Assembly: GCA_001873755.1 (NCBI GenBank)
Contig: MNZT01000090.1
Span: 1-6,216, forward strand
Reading direction: 5' to 3'
Length of the DNA stretch: 6,216 bases
DNA from: Candidatus Wirthbacteria bacterium CG2_30_54_11
Lineage (GTDB): Bacteria; Patescibacteriota; CG2-30-54-11
In this document: positions 1 through 5,935 of the stretch, piece by piece
Layout of the letters: each line of letters begins with the position of its first letter
Position numbering within the stretch: position 1 is the stretch's first letter
Notes under the pieces: model-generated
What the model saw: the letters and a program-made list of their open reading frames with translations, nothing else
Told to the model about the DNA's origin: nothing
The model's database searches: none
Program-made: the position numbers and the translations under genes

Positions 1-1
1 G

Positions 2-544
2 ACCGCCGGCATCGTCAGTCTCCAGCCGATCTTTGAGCAGGCCGGGATCATGAGAGCTCTGAAGGCCGGTCGTCAGTTCCGTCTGGACCGGTACCCGGTT
101 TTCAAAATGTTTCATGCCCTCTGGGGCTCTGTCTGGGGGTATGCGATCGATACTCTGTCCGTGACCATGGCTGCACAGGTTCTGGTCCTGCCTGTCCTCC
201 TTTCCACCTTCGGCGTCTGGTCGCTTATCTCGCCGGTGGTCAATGTGGCGGTCCTTTTCAGCATACCCTGGGCCATGGGACTGGGCTTCGGCATGATCCT
301 CCTGGGACTGATCCTTCCGGTGTTCAGCCTGCCGGTCGCGTTCATGACCTGGTGCCTGCTTCATTTCATCATCGTGGTGATCTCGTTGTTTGCACGGGTG
401 CCCTGGGCATCGGTCAGCCTGCCGCTGCTGCCCATGTGGGGTGTGCTGCTCTGGTACGGAGCCGTCGCCGTCTGGGTGGGGCGGCAGGGCGGCAAAGGAA
501 GACGGTTGACGGTCCCGAAGCAAAAGGAGCTGCTGTATGCCTGA
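2..544 (+). CDS. comEC: ComEC/Rec2-type DNA-uptake channel, C-terminal part (5' end outside window)
   Basis: This is the membrane channel that carries single-stranded DNA across the cytoplasmic membrane in natural transformation. The frame is open from base 2, and the first ATG (50) is internal because the 16 codons before it also read as plausible protein, so the gene starts outside the window. Visible are several hydrophobic segments and a stretch typical of the competence domain: TMAAQVLVLPVLLSTFG followed by SPVVNVAVLFSIPW. The latter matches the family pattern of T-x-A-A-Q, then P, F and an N before a final P. The protein ends in a basic tail shortly after the last hydrophobic segment. 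It lacks the MBL domain that most ComEC proteins carry at this end; that domain is the next gene, which overlaps by 8 nt (ATGCCTGA). Family assignment is fairly secure. Whether the missing N-terminal part holds an OB-fold domain cannot be seen. Confidence 0.85.
   Translation, partial: TAGIVSLQPIFEQAGIMRALKAGRQFRLDRYPVFKMFHALWGSVWGYAIDTLSVTMAAQVLVLPVLLSTFGVWSLISPVVNVAVLFSIPWAMGLGFGMILLGLILPVFSLPVAFMTWCLLHFIIVVISLFARVPWASVSLPLLPMWGVLLWYGAVAVWVGRQGGKGRRLTVPKQKELLYA
522..529 (+). promoter_or_regulatory. Shine-Dalgarno of the MBL gene
   Basis: AAAAGGAG lies 7 nt before the ATG at 537, inside the last codons of the comEC part. It fixes the start of the downstream gene and shows that the MBL protein is initiated separately. 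It is therefore not the broken second half of a frameshifted comEC. Confidence 0.8.
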
Positions 545-1418
545 CGATACTTCCAAAAGGCCGGTCATCCGACTGATTTCCCTGACCATCCTGGTCCTGC
601 TTGCCGGGTGGGCGGGATATCTCTGGCTGACCATTACCGCGGGTCCCGGGGAATTTTCATCCGCGACTTTTCTCAATGTAGGACAGGGCGACTCAGAATT
701 GATAGAGACGGTACATGGCAGACAAGTGCTGGTTGATGGCGGACCAGGCGATCAGGTCCTTCAGGAGCTAGGCGAGGTCATGGGCAGCATGGACCGCAGT
801 CTCGATATGGTGATACTGACCCATCCACATGATGATCATGTCGGCGGGCTGATCCCGGTATTGGAGCGGTATGCAGTGGATTACGTGGTTGAAAGCGATC
901 AGTCAGCAGAGACCAGCGCCATTATGAAAAAGTGGAATCAGGCGGTGGCAGATGAGGGTGCCGAGGTTGTGTTCCCTCAGACCGGTCTGTCGATCGATCT
1001 AGGCGACGGAGTAACCCTGTCTTTTTATGTGCCAAAGGTCGACGCTGACTATGAGGAATCGGCTAACCACCGTTCTCTGGTCATCCAGGTGCAGGAGGAG
1101 GGGGAGTGCCGGGTGCTCCTGACCGGGGATATCGATATCGCCAATGAGGAGGAGCTGATCGCCAGCGGACTTCCCCTGAGCTGTGATGTCCTGAAGGCAG
1201 CGCACCATGGCAGCAAGTATGCCAATACGCAGGTGTTCCTGGACGCCGTTCAGCCGTCGGCGGTGGTCATCCCCGTGGGTGCGGCTAACCGGTACGGCCA
1301 TCCGGATCCGGGGGTGCTGGATCGGTTTTCAAGCCTGCCAATCTACCGTACCGACCTCCATGGCCGGGTCACGGTGCAGCTGTCGGAGCCGGTAGATATC
1401 GGGGTGCAGGGAGACTGA
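537..1418 (+). CDS. Membrane-anchored MBL-fold hydrolase, ComEC C-terminal-like
   Basis: This 293-residue protein corresponds to the metallo-beta-lactamase-fold domain usually fused to the C-terminus of ComEC. In that setting it is thought to act as a metal-dependent nuclease on the DNA strand that is not imported. One transmembrane helix (about residues 11-33) follows a basic N-terminus (K7, R8, R12), so by the positive-inside rule the catalytic part faces outward. Motifs in order are NVGQGDS (47-53), VDGG (66-69), the metal ligands HPHDDH (96-101), NHRSLV (177-182), LTGDID with D198, AAHHGSKYAN (221-230) and YGHP with H255. All expected HxHxDH-type ligands are present, so it should be active. 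It overlaps the comEC part and is presumably co-transcribed with it. The last codons and the stop fall inside a direct repeat (1411-1421) that recurs after the next gene. A role outside transformation, as in other secreted MBL proteins, is possible. Confidence 0.88.
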   Translation: MPDDTSKRPVIRLISLTILVLLAGWAGYLWLTITAGPGEFSSATFLNVGQGDSELIETVHGRQVLVDGGPGDQVLQELGEVMGSMDRSLDMVILTHPHDDHVGGLIPVLERYAVDYVVESDQSAETSAIMKKWNQAVADEGAEVVFPQTGLSIDLGDGVTLSFYVPKVDADYEESANHRSLVIQVQEEGECRVLLTGDIDIANEEELIASGLPLSCDVLKAAHHGSKYANTQVFLDAVQPSAVVIPVGAANRYGHPDPGVLDRFSSLPIYRTDLHGRVTVQLSEPVDIGVQGD

Positions 1419-1421
1419 AAA
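1411..1421 (+). repeat. Left copy of 11-bp direct repeat GAGACTGAAAA
   Basis: An exact 11-bp match to 3186-3196. This copy contains the last codon and the TGA stop of the MBL gene. The two copies bracket the AT-rich nuclease gene and nothing else, which is what a target duplication or a recombination crossover would leave. Base composition changes at this point. Confidence 0.6.
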
Positions 1422-1459
1422 TGATTTGTCACGATTCCGGTTTAGTCGTCGAGTTGAGG

Positions 1460-1465
1460 GATAAT
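1460..1465 (+). promoter_or_regulatory. Possible -10 element of the nuclease gene
   Basis: GATAAT differs from the consensus TATAAT by one base and lies 23 nt before the ATG at 1489. The transcript would start near 1472, with the ribosome binding site almost at its 5' end. No good -35 box lies 16-18 nt upstream. TTGTCA at 1426-1431 resembles one but is 28 nt away. The gene therefore probably has its own weak or activated promoter, or is read from comEC. Confidence 0.35.
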
Positions 1466-1475
1466 CTCTCAGTAT

Positions 1476-1483
1476 GAAAGGAA
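1476..1483 (+). promoter_or_regulatory. Shine-Dalgarno that decides the nuclease start
   Basis: GAAAGGAA lies 5 nt before the ATG at 1489. The in-frame ATG at 1474 overlaps this element and has no ribosome binding site of its own, so the start at 1489 is preferred and the five codons MKGII are left out. Confidence 0.7.
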
Positions 1484-1488
1484 TTATT

Positions 1489-3111
1489 ATGAGTAGGCGA
1501 AGTGGTTTTGGCTCGATCATGACAGCTGTAGCACGAGATATTGCACGCTCTCAAAGGCAAGCAGAAGCAGCAAGGAAAAGATCATTACGTGAATATGAAC
1601 AATCATTGCGCATTGCCCAAAGAGAGCAAGTCCGTCAAACGAAGATAGCAGATCGAGAAGCAAAACAGCAATATTTTGAAGATCGAATTGCTGAGGCAGA
1701 AGATAAAACATCAGTAGTTTCTTCTTTTCTTGAAGAACTGAACTCTATGCTTGAACACACGCCTTCTGTAAATGATGAAATAGTTTTTGATTCTTTACAA
1801 GTCACAGAAAAATTTCAAGAAAAATTTCAAGAATTTTCACCGTCTCCTGATTTGATGGCAAAATCTAGCCCGCCATTGAAAGATACCTGTTTAGCACGCA
1901 AACCGGTTTTTCCTGTCAATTTGTTTCCATGGGTTAAAAAACAATATCAGAAACGGTTAACAGATGGGGAAAAACGGCATAAAGAAGCGATTTCGGAATA
2001 TGAAACAAAAGAACAAAATAGGGAAGAGCTATTAGCCTCTGAGCGTTCTGAGTATGAAAAAGCAAAAACAGCTTTTGATCAAAAAGTAGCTCAACGTTGT
2101 CAGGAAATTGAAGATTTCAAGATCGCATATGCAGCCGGAGATAGAGATGCAATTGTTTCCTACAATTCACTTGTTCTTGAAAGATCGCAATATCCAGATG
2201 GTTTTCCGCAGCAATTTCGGCTTGCCTACATTCCAGAATCAAAAGAAATTGCAGTAGAGTATATGCTTCCGCTAGTAGATATCGTTCCTACCATACTTGA
2301 GTATAAATTCACCAGATCAAAAGATACCATTGATGAGAAATCGAGAAAGCCAACTGAGATCAAGGAGATATATAAAAATATTATTGCTTCAATCACATTG
2401 AGAACAATCCATGAAATATTTGAGGCCGATCAAGGAAATTGTGTCTCAGTTGTTGTTTTCAATGGGATGATAGAGACAATAGATCTAGCTACAGGTAAAG
2501 AAATAAAACCATGTTTGATTTCTTTAAGGGTCACGAAAGATCGTTTCCTCGAAGTGAATCTGAGCAAGGTCGATAAATTAATATGTCTTCGAAATCTTGG
2601 GGCGCAAGTCTCTTCGCATCCGGCAGAAATACAAGCCGTAAAACCAATAGTTGATTTTGATATGGTAGATAAACGATATGTTAATCAGCAAGATATTATG
2701 TCTGATCTTGATAATAGACCGAATTTGATGGATCTTGATCCATTCGAGTTTGAGAATCTTGTGAGCAACTTATTTCAAAAAATGGGTTTGGAAACAAAAC
2801 AAACTCGTTGTTCAAAGGATGGCGGTGTAGATGCTGTCGCTTTTGACACCCGGCCAGTTTTAGGTGGAAAGGTAATTATTCAAGCAAAAAGATATAAAAA
2901 TGTTGTAGGCGTCTCTGCTGTCCGTGACCTCTATGGAACCATGATAAATGAAGGCGCAAGCAAAGGGATTTTAGTTGCAACCAGTCATTACGGAACTGAC
3001 GCGTATAACTTTTCAAAAGATAAACCGATAGAGCTAATTGATGGCGGTGCATTGCTATATTTACTAGACCAAGTAGGAATAAAAGTGAAGATTATCATCC
3101 CGAATGAATAG
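1489..3111 (+). CDS. Coiled-coil protein with C-terminal Mrr-like restriction endonuclease domain
   Basis: This 540-residue protein appears to be a stand-alone DNA-cleaving enzyme. Residues 10-75 form a highly charged, alanine- and arginine-rich helix, and a second likely coiled coil covers about 150-215. Residues 240-400 form a mixed domain I cannot assign. The C-terminal domain (about 412-530) is Mrr-like of the PD-(D/E)xK superfamily: FEFENLV with E420, GGVDAV with D448, and IIQAKRYK with Q465 and K467 (the QxK variant). It then has GVSAVRDLYG and KGILVATS, the usual pattern of this fold. All catalytic positions are present. No methyltransferase, helicase or partner gene lies alongside, which suggests type IV-like or self-contained action on foreign DNA; this is inference. 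The gene is far more AT-rich than its neighbours and is bracketed by an 11-bp direct repeat, both signs of transfer. No transmembrane helix is evident. The nuclease fold is secure; target and biological role are not known from the sequence. Confidence 0.85.
   Translation: MSRRSGFGSIMTAVARDIARSQRQAEAARKRSLREYEQSLRIAQREQVRQTKIADREAKQQYFEDRIAEAEDKTSVVSSFLEELNSMLEHTPSVNDEIVFDSLQVTEKFQEKFQEFSPSPDLMAKSSPPLKDTCLARKPVFPVNLFPWVKKQYQKRLTDGEKRHKEAISEYETKEQNREELLASERSEYEKAKTAFDQKVAQRCQEIEDFKIAYAAGDRDAIVSYNSLVLERSQYPDGFPQQFRLAYIPESKEIAVEYMLPLVDIVPTILEYKFTRSKDTIDEKSRKPTEIKEIYKNIIASITLRTIHEIFEADQGNCVSVVVFNGMIETIDLATGKEIKPCLISLRVTKDRFLEVNLSKVDKLICLRNLGAQVSSHPAEIQAVKPIVDFDMVDKRYVNQQDIMSDLDNRPNLMDLDPFEFENLVSNLFQKMGLETKQTRCSKDGGVDAVAFDTRPVLGGKVIIQAKRYKNVVGVSAVRDLYGTMINEGASKGILVATSHYGTDAYNFSKDKPIELIDGGALLYLLDQVGIKVKIIIPNE
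1807..1830 (+). repeat. 12-bp tandem repeat, two exact copies, inside the nuclease gene
   Basis: GAAAAATTTCAA occurs twice in a row and is followed by a degenerate partial copy (GAATTTTC). It encodes EKFQ-EKFQ-EF at residues 107-116, between the two coiled-coil regions. Because the unit is 12 bp, slippage would change the linker by four residues without shifting the frame. Confidence 0.8.
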
Positions 3112-3185
3112 CACATTAAATCATTCTTATCGTATTTTAGTTATTTCCGAAAATTTAGGGTGTCCCATCAGGATTGATGCTTAGA

Positions 3186-3196
3186 GAGACTGAAAA
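3186..3196 (+). repeat. Right copy of 11-bp direct repeat GAGACTGAAAA
   Basis: An exact copy of 1411-1421, 75 nt after the stop of the nuclease gene. Collapsing one repeat copy removes 1775 bp and would place the LysM-gene promoter directly after the MBL stop codon, a tight layout in keeping with the rest of the window. Confidence 0.6.
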
Positions 3197-3201
3197 AATG
3201 T

Positions 3202-3230
3202 CTGGCTGAGCGGTGCAGGTATGCTATACT
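3202..3230 (+). promoter_or_regulatory. Extended -10 promoter of the LysM-holA operon
   Basis: TATACT (3225-3230) is preceded by TG one base upstream, giving TGCTATACT, an extended -10 element. A poor -35 candidate, CTGGCT (3202-3207), sits 17 bp upstream. Transcription would begin near 3237, leaving a leader of about 25 nt. The rest of the 150-nt gap between the nuclease and LysM genes is AT-rich and shows no convincing terminator. Confidence 0.65.
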
Positions 3231-3261
3231 GCGACTGCTTCAGTTTTGATGACATTTTGCC

Positions 3262-4605
3262 ATGCGTAAACAGAAATTATATACCCGTTCATCCCTGTGG
3301 AAGGGACCGCTCACCCTGGGGGTGATCATTGGTTTCTTCCTCGGTACGGTTGGTGTTTCCTCGGTGAGGCAACTTTTTTCCTCCCGGACCGGGGCTCTGG
3401 AAGAGCAGGTAAAGACAGATAGTCCTCCGGCAGCAGAGCAGACGGTGGCTACAGAGACTCCGGATCCGGTCGTCCCGGAGATCAAGCGGGAGACGTACAT
3501 CGTGCAGACGGGTGATTCGCTGTCGAAGATCGCCGGGAAGTTTGAGACGACTACGGCCATGATCCTGCTACTGAACCGGCTGGATGACGCCAACAAGATC
3601 TTCGTGGGACAGGAGCTGGTCGTCCGCGATGTGCTGCCGCCTCTCATGTATGTGTCGGTAGAGAACAATTCCATGTCCCTCATGCGCACACGCCTGAACG
3701 GCGACGGGGAAGAGCCTCTCATGACCGCCAAGGTGTTCAGCAGTTCACCGTCTGTGGCTCTTTCGTCTGACCGGGAACATATCCTCTATACCGAAAGTAC
3801 GTTGAGCGGTGGCAACGGGGCCAAGACTGTCATTTCAGCCGCAGATGGCACCGATCGTACCATTATCATTGATTCTGACCTGGACCTGCCCTCTGAGCTC
3901 CACCAGACCTGGTCATTTGACGCTTCGTATATAGCCTATACCTTTGGTTCCAATCTGTGGACCTATGAGCGGTCGGGAGGCAAACGCACTATCGTCACAT
4001 CTGCCCTCAGCGAATTATCTTCCGGCGCGTCCTATGCCTGGCATCCTTCATCAGACCGTCTCATTTTCGTCAGCACGACCGGTCAGCTGACGACCTATGA
4101 CTTGACGACCGGTGAGTATGGGTCTGCGGCATCCCTTGGGGACTATGTGCCAGTGGAAATCTACTGGCCGCTGGCTAATTATGCTTATTTCCTCACGGAC
4201 ATCACCGACGGAAGTGTCAGTAAACGGGAGATCGTGCGGGTCCACCTGACCGGTGATCAGGAGCTTCAGCAATTGACCGATAACAATCTCACGGAGACCG
4301 GGCTTGGTTTTTCCAGCAGTTCGTTTGATTTCATCTTTTCGGTCGGACAGATGAGTGATAGCGCCCGGGCAGCCGATCAGGGGATCTGGCAGTACCATGC
4401 CGACACCGGCAGAATCGTGCAGATGTACAGCCTGCCTTCGGGCTCCTGTGCTCCACTCATGATCAATTCTGAAACTGCCATCGCCTATTTCATCGAGACC
4501 CAGGGCACGACCCGTTCTCTCATCTCTATCGACCTCAATGACCAGTCACTTTCGACGCTGAAGAAAGGTCGGGATCTCTACTTTTTTGCAAATTCAGCCC
4601 TATGA
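3262..4605 (+). CDS. Membrane-anchored LysM protein with C-terminal beta-propeller-like region
   Basis: This 447-residue surface protein of unknown exact role is expected to bind peptidoglycan. A basic N-terminus is followed by one transmembrane helix (about residues 17-35), a Pro/Glu/Thr-rich linker (about 45-75) and a single LysM domain (about 78-121), with YIVQTGDSLSKIAGKF at its start and FVGQELVV at its end. LysM domains bind N-acetylglucosamine-containing glycans. Residues 130-447 contain repeated short beta-rich blocks such as SSDREHILYT, DASYIAYTFGS, PSSDRLIFVSTTG and SSFDFIFSVG. These are spaced like TolB/WD40-type blades, so a propeller outside the membrane is likely; this is inference from pattern. 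No catalytic motif is evident. The ATG at 3262 lacks a Shine-Dalgarno sequence and lies about 25 nt from the predicted transcript start. The stop overlaps the holA start as ATGA, so the two are co-transcribed and probably translationally coupled. It could be a cell-wall organisation or sensor protein. Confidence 0.8.
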   Translation: MRKQKLYTRSSLWKGPLTLGVIIGFFLGTVGVSSVRQLFSSRTGALEEQVKTDSPPAAEQTVATETPDPVVPEIKRETYIVQTGDSLSKIAGKFETTTAMILLLNRLDDANKIFVGQELVVRDVLPPLMYVSVENNSMSLMRTRLNGDGEEPLMTAKVFSSSPSVALSSDREHILYTESTLSGGNGAKTVISAADGTDRTIIIDSDLDLPSELHQTWSFDASYIAYTFGSNLWTYERSGGKRTIVTSALSELSSGASYAWHPSSDRLIFVSTTGQLTTYDLTTGEYGSAASLGDYVPVEIYWPLANYAYFLTDITDGSVSKREIVRVHLTGDQELQQLTDNNLTETGLGFSSSSFDFIFSVGQMSDSARAADQGIWQYHADTGRIVQMYSLPSGSCAPLMINSETAIAYFIETQGTTRSLISIDLNDQSLSTLKKGRDLYFFANSAL

Positions 4606-5540
4606 TCCATGTAGTTTTTGGAGAAGAACGCTACCTTGCGCAGGAACGGATCCGGGAGATCAGGGATTCGTTTACTTTTGTGAATCCGGATTTCAATATC
4701 GAGCATCTGGACGGGCCGAAGTCGTCGCTCTCTGAGGTCCGTTCTCATGCCGCTGCGCTGCCTTTCCTGGACGCGCATCGCCTCGTGATCGTCCATGGCC
4801 TGCTCGCAGCCAAAAAAGCACCCTCAGCTGAGGAGCTGAAAGCATTCTTTGCTGAGGTTCCTGACTATTCTGAGATCGTGTTCGTTGAGGATGCACTTGA
4901 TCGCAGGACACAGCTGGCCAAGGTCGTGCTTGAGCACGCCCAGGTCCATGAATGCGCAGCGCTGAAGACGGCTCAGATTCCTCAGTGGATCCGTGACCGC
5001 GCGGCTTTGAAAAAGGGTGCGATTGATCCGGAGGCGGTCTCTCTGCTTTCCTCGTTCGTCGGCACCGACCTGAGCCTGATCGACCAGGAGCTGGAAAAGC
5101 TGCTGGCGTACAGTGCAGGCGGGCAGATATCAGCGCAGGCGGTCAGGGACGTTTCCCATCAGTCATTTGAAGAGGATGTCTACACACTGGTCGATTCTCT
5201 GGCCACCAAAAGAAAAGACCGCGCGATCACTCTCCTCCACCGGAATATCCTCTCCGGTACGCATCCTCTCTCCATGCTGAGCATGATCATCAGGCAGTTC
5301 AGGCTGCTCATCGCCGCGCGCGACCTGATCGATCAGCACCGGACCCAGGCAGACCTGATCCGGGAGTGGGCCCTGCATCCCTATGTGGCCCAGAAGGTGT
5401 TCCAGCAGGCCAGGTCGTATTCCATGCCACAGCTGAAGCAGATCTACGGGGATCTCAGCCGTCTCGACCGGGACATCAAGTACGGCGTGGTCGAGGGTGA
5501 CCTGGCGCTCGATCTCTGGATCGCCGGTCTCAGCGCCTAA
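4602..5540 (+). CDS. holA: DNA polymerase III subunit delta (clamp loader)
   Basis: The delta subunit opens the beta sliding clamp as part of the clamp-loader complex during replication. At 312 residues it is close to, or slightly shorter than, the usual length. The N-terminal domain starts with the family pattern VVFGEERYLAQERIREI (residues 4-20), which takes the place of a working P-loop, as expected because delta does not bind ATP. LPFLDAHRLVIV (53-64) fits the segment that precedes the first core strand. GTDLSLIDQELEKLLAY (154-170) marks domain II, and the helical collar domain runs from about 190, with VYTLVDSLATKR and a C-terminal RLDRDIKYG helix (288-295). Its ATG overlaps the stop of the LysM gene and lacks a clear Shine-Dalgarno, so translation probably depends on coupling. 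It converges on rpsT across a 73-nt gap. Location near comEC and rpsT is common for holA. Confidence 0.93.
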   Translation: MIHVVFGEERYLAQERIREIRDSFTFVNPDFNIEHLDGPKSSLSEVRSHAAALPFLDAHRLVIVHGLLAAKKAPSAEELKAFFAEVPDYSEIVFVEDALDRRTQLAKVVLEHAQVHECAALKTAQIPQWIRDRAALKKGAIDPEAVSLLSSFVGTDLSLIDQELEKLLAYSAGGQISAQAVRDVSHQSFEEDVYTLVDSLATKRKDRAITLLHRNILSGTHPLSMLSMIIRQFRLLIAARDLIDQHRTQADLIREWALHPYVAQKVFQQARSYSMPQLKQIYGDLSRLDRDIKYGVVEGDLALDLWIAGLSA

Positions 5541-5541
5541 A

Positions 5542-5569
5542 AAACCGTCCGAAACGGTCCGGACGGTTT
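5542..5569 (-). terminator. Intrinsic terminator between holA and rpsT
   Basis: A perfect 10-bp inverted repeat, AAACCGTCCG / CGGACGGTTT, encloses an 8-nt loop. Read on the minus strand the stem ends in a run of six T (5544-5539, reaching into the holA stop codon), a good terminator for rpsT. On the plus strand it is followed only by TTT within the stem and GATC, so it would also act on holA but more weakly. It starts two bases after the holA stop. Confidence 0.8.
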
Positions 5570-5580
5570 GATCTAGGGTT

Positions 5581-5617
5581 ATAAGCCTGAGCGGAGTCAT
5601 CGGAGTCGAAGGCTTAT
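5581..5617 (-). other. Inverted repeat spanning the rpsT stop codon
   Basis: ATAAGCCT (5581-5588) and AGGCTTAT (5610-5617) pair perfectly with a 21-nt loop. The rpsT stop codon (5614-5616) is inside one arm. No T run follows in the rpsT direction, so this is not a classic terminator. The loop contains two copies of CGGAGTC, 9 bp apart. It may be a 3' mRNA end-protecting stem, or chance. Confidence 0.45.
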
Positions 5618-5889
5618 TTAGCCGCTTTGCTGAGCGTGTTCAGCTGTCTGGTCAGACGGGATTTGCGGCGGGCAGCATTGTTTTTGTGAATGATCTTCTT
5701 GCTCACGGCACGGTCGAGCTGCTTGATGGCGATATGGACCGCGGTGGTGGCATTCTCTGCTTTTTTGGAATCCAGTGCACTGTGGGCATCTTTAAGCGTG
5801 GTTTTGACCCGGGTGCGGACAGGAAGATTGCGGACTGCCTTCTTGGCATTGGAGCGGATTCTTTTCTCAGTTGATTTCGTGTTGGCCAT
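5614..5889 (-). CDS. rpsT: 30S ribosomal protein S20
   Basis: S20 is a primary 16S rRNA-binding protein that helps assemble the 30S subunit. The product has 91 residues, the usual length, and is lysine- and arginine-rich throughout. The family signature is clear at both ends: MANTKSTEKRIRSN at the N-terminus and IHKNNAARRKSRL at residues 67-79, ending in an alanine/lysine tail. The start at 5889 is supported by AAGGAG 8 nt upstream and by the conserved MAN- beginning. It is transcribed opposite to all other genes here from its own promoter, and converges on holA with a shared hairpin terminator. In enterobacteria S20 represses its own translation; whether that happens here is not visible. Confidence 0.97.
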   Translation of the reverse strand: MANTKSTEKRIRSNAKKAVRNLPVRTRVKTTLKDAHSALDSKKAENATTAVHIAIKQLDRAVSKKIIHKNNAARRKSRLTRQLNTLSKAAK

Positions 5890-5897
5890 GTACTATT

Positions 5898-5903
5898 CTC
5901 CTT
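5898..5903 (-). promoter_or_regulatory. Shine-Dalgarno of rpsT
   Basis: AAGGAG on the minus strand, 8 nt before the ATG at 5889, confirms the start codon. Confidence 0.85.
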
Positions 5904-5912
5904 CAGGATAAC

Positions 5913-5929
5913 TGTCGCGAAAAACGACA
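5913..5929 (-). other. Hairpin predicted at the 5' end of the rpsT mRNA
   Basis: On the minus strand TGTCG pairs with CGACA around a T-rich 7-nt loop. The predicted transcription start, about 7 nt after the -10 element, falls at about 5929, so the stem would begin at the first nucleotides of the transcript. It could protect the mRNA from 5' decay. The stem is only 5 bp, so this is tentative. Confidence 0.4.
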
Positions 5930-5935
5930 AAGCAT

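Noticed and set aside
999..1301. 100-codon minus-strand frame inside the MBL gene
   Set aside because: A shadow of the MBL coding sequence with no start signals.
3112..3180. Possible terminator after the nuclease gene
   Set aside because: The AT-rich stretch contains no stem of useful strength followed by a T run.
1429..3184. Weak similarity between 1429-1445 and 3168-3184 (TCA-GATT---TTAG pattern)
   Set aside because: About two thirds identity over 17-18 bases, with the order swapped relative to the exact direct repeat, is not convincing as element ends.
1403..3219. GGTGCAGG next to the left 11-bp repeat and again 15 nt after the right one
   Set aside because: An 8-bp match in altered order relative to the 11-bp repeat; most likely chance, although it could reflect a more complex rearrangement.
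3240..3731. 163-codon open frame on the minus strand within the LysM gene
   Set aside because: It lies opposite the signal/linker and LysM region, has Ser/Arg-rich low-complexity content typical of an antisense shadow, and no ribosome site or recognisable domain.
4075..4113. ACGACCGGT occurring twice 30 bp apart
   Set aside because: Both copies are in the LysM gene and encode the recurring TTG turn of adjacent propeller-like blocks, so protein repetition explains them. It is too rare here to call a DNA-uptake sequence.
5163..5600. 145-codon open frame on the minus strand opposite the end of holA
   Set aside because: It overlaps a secure holA and the terminator between holA and rpsT. The protein resembles no family and its frame mirrors holA codons.
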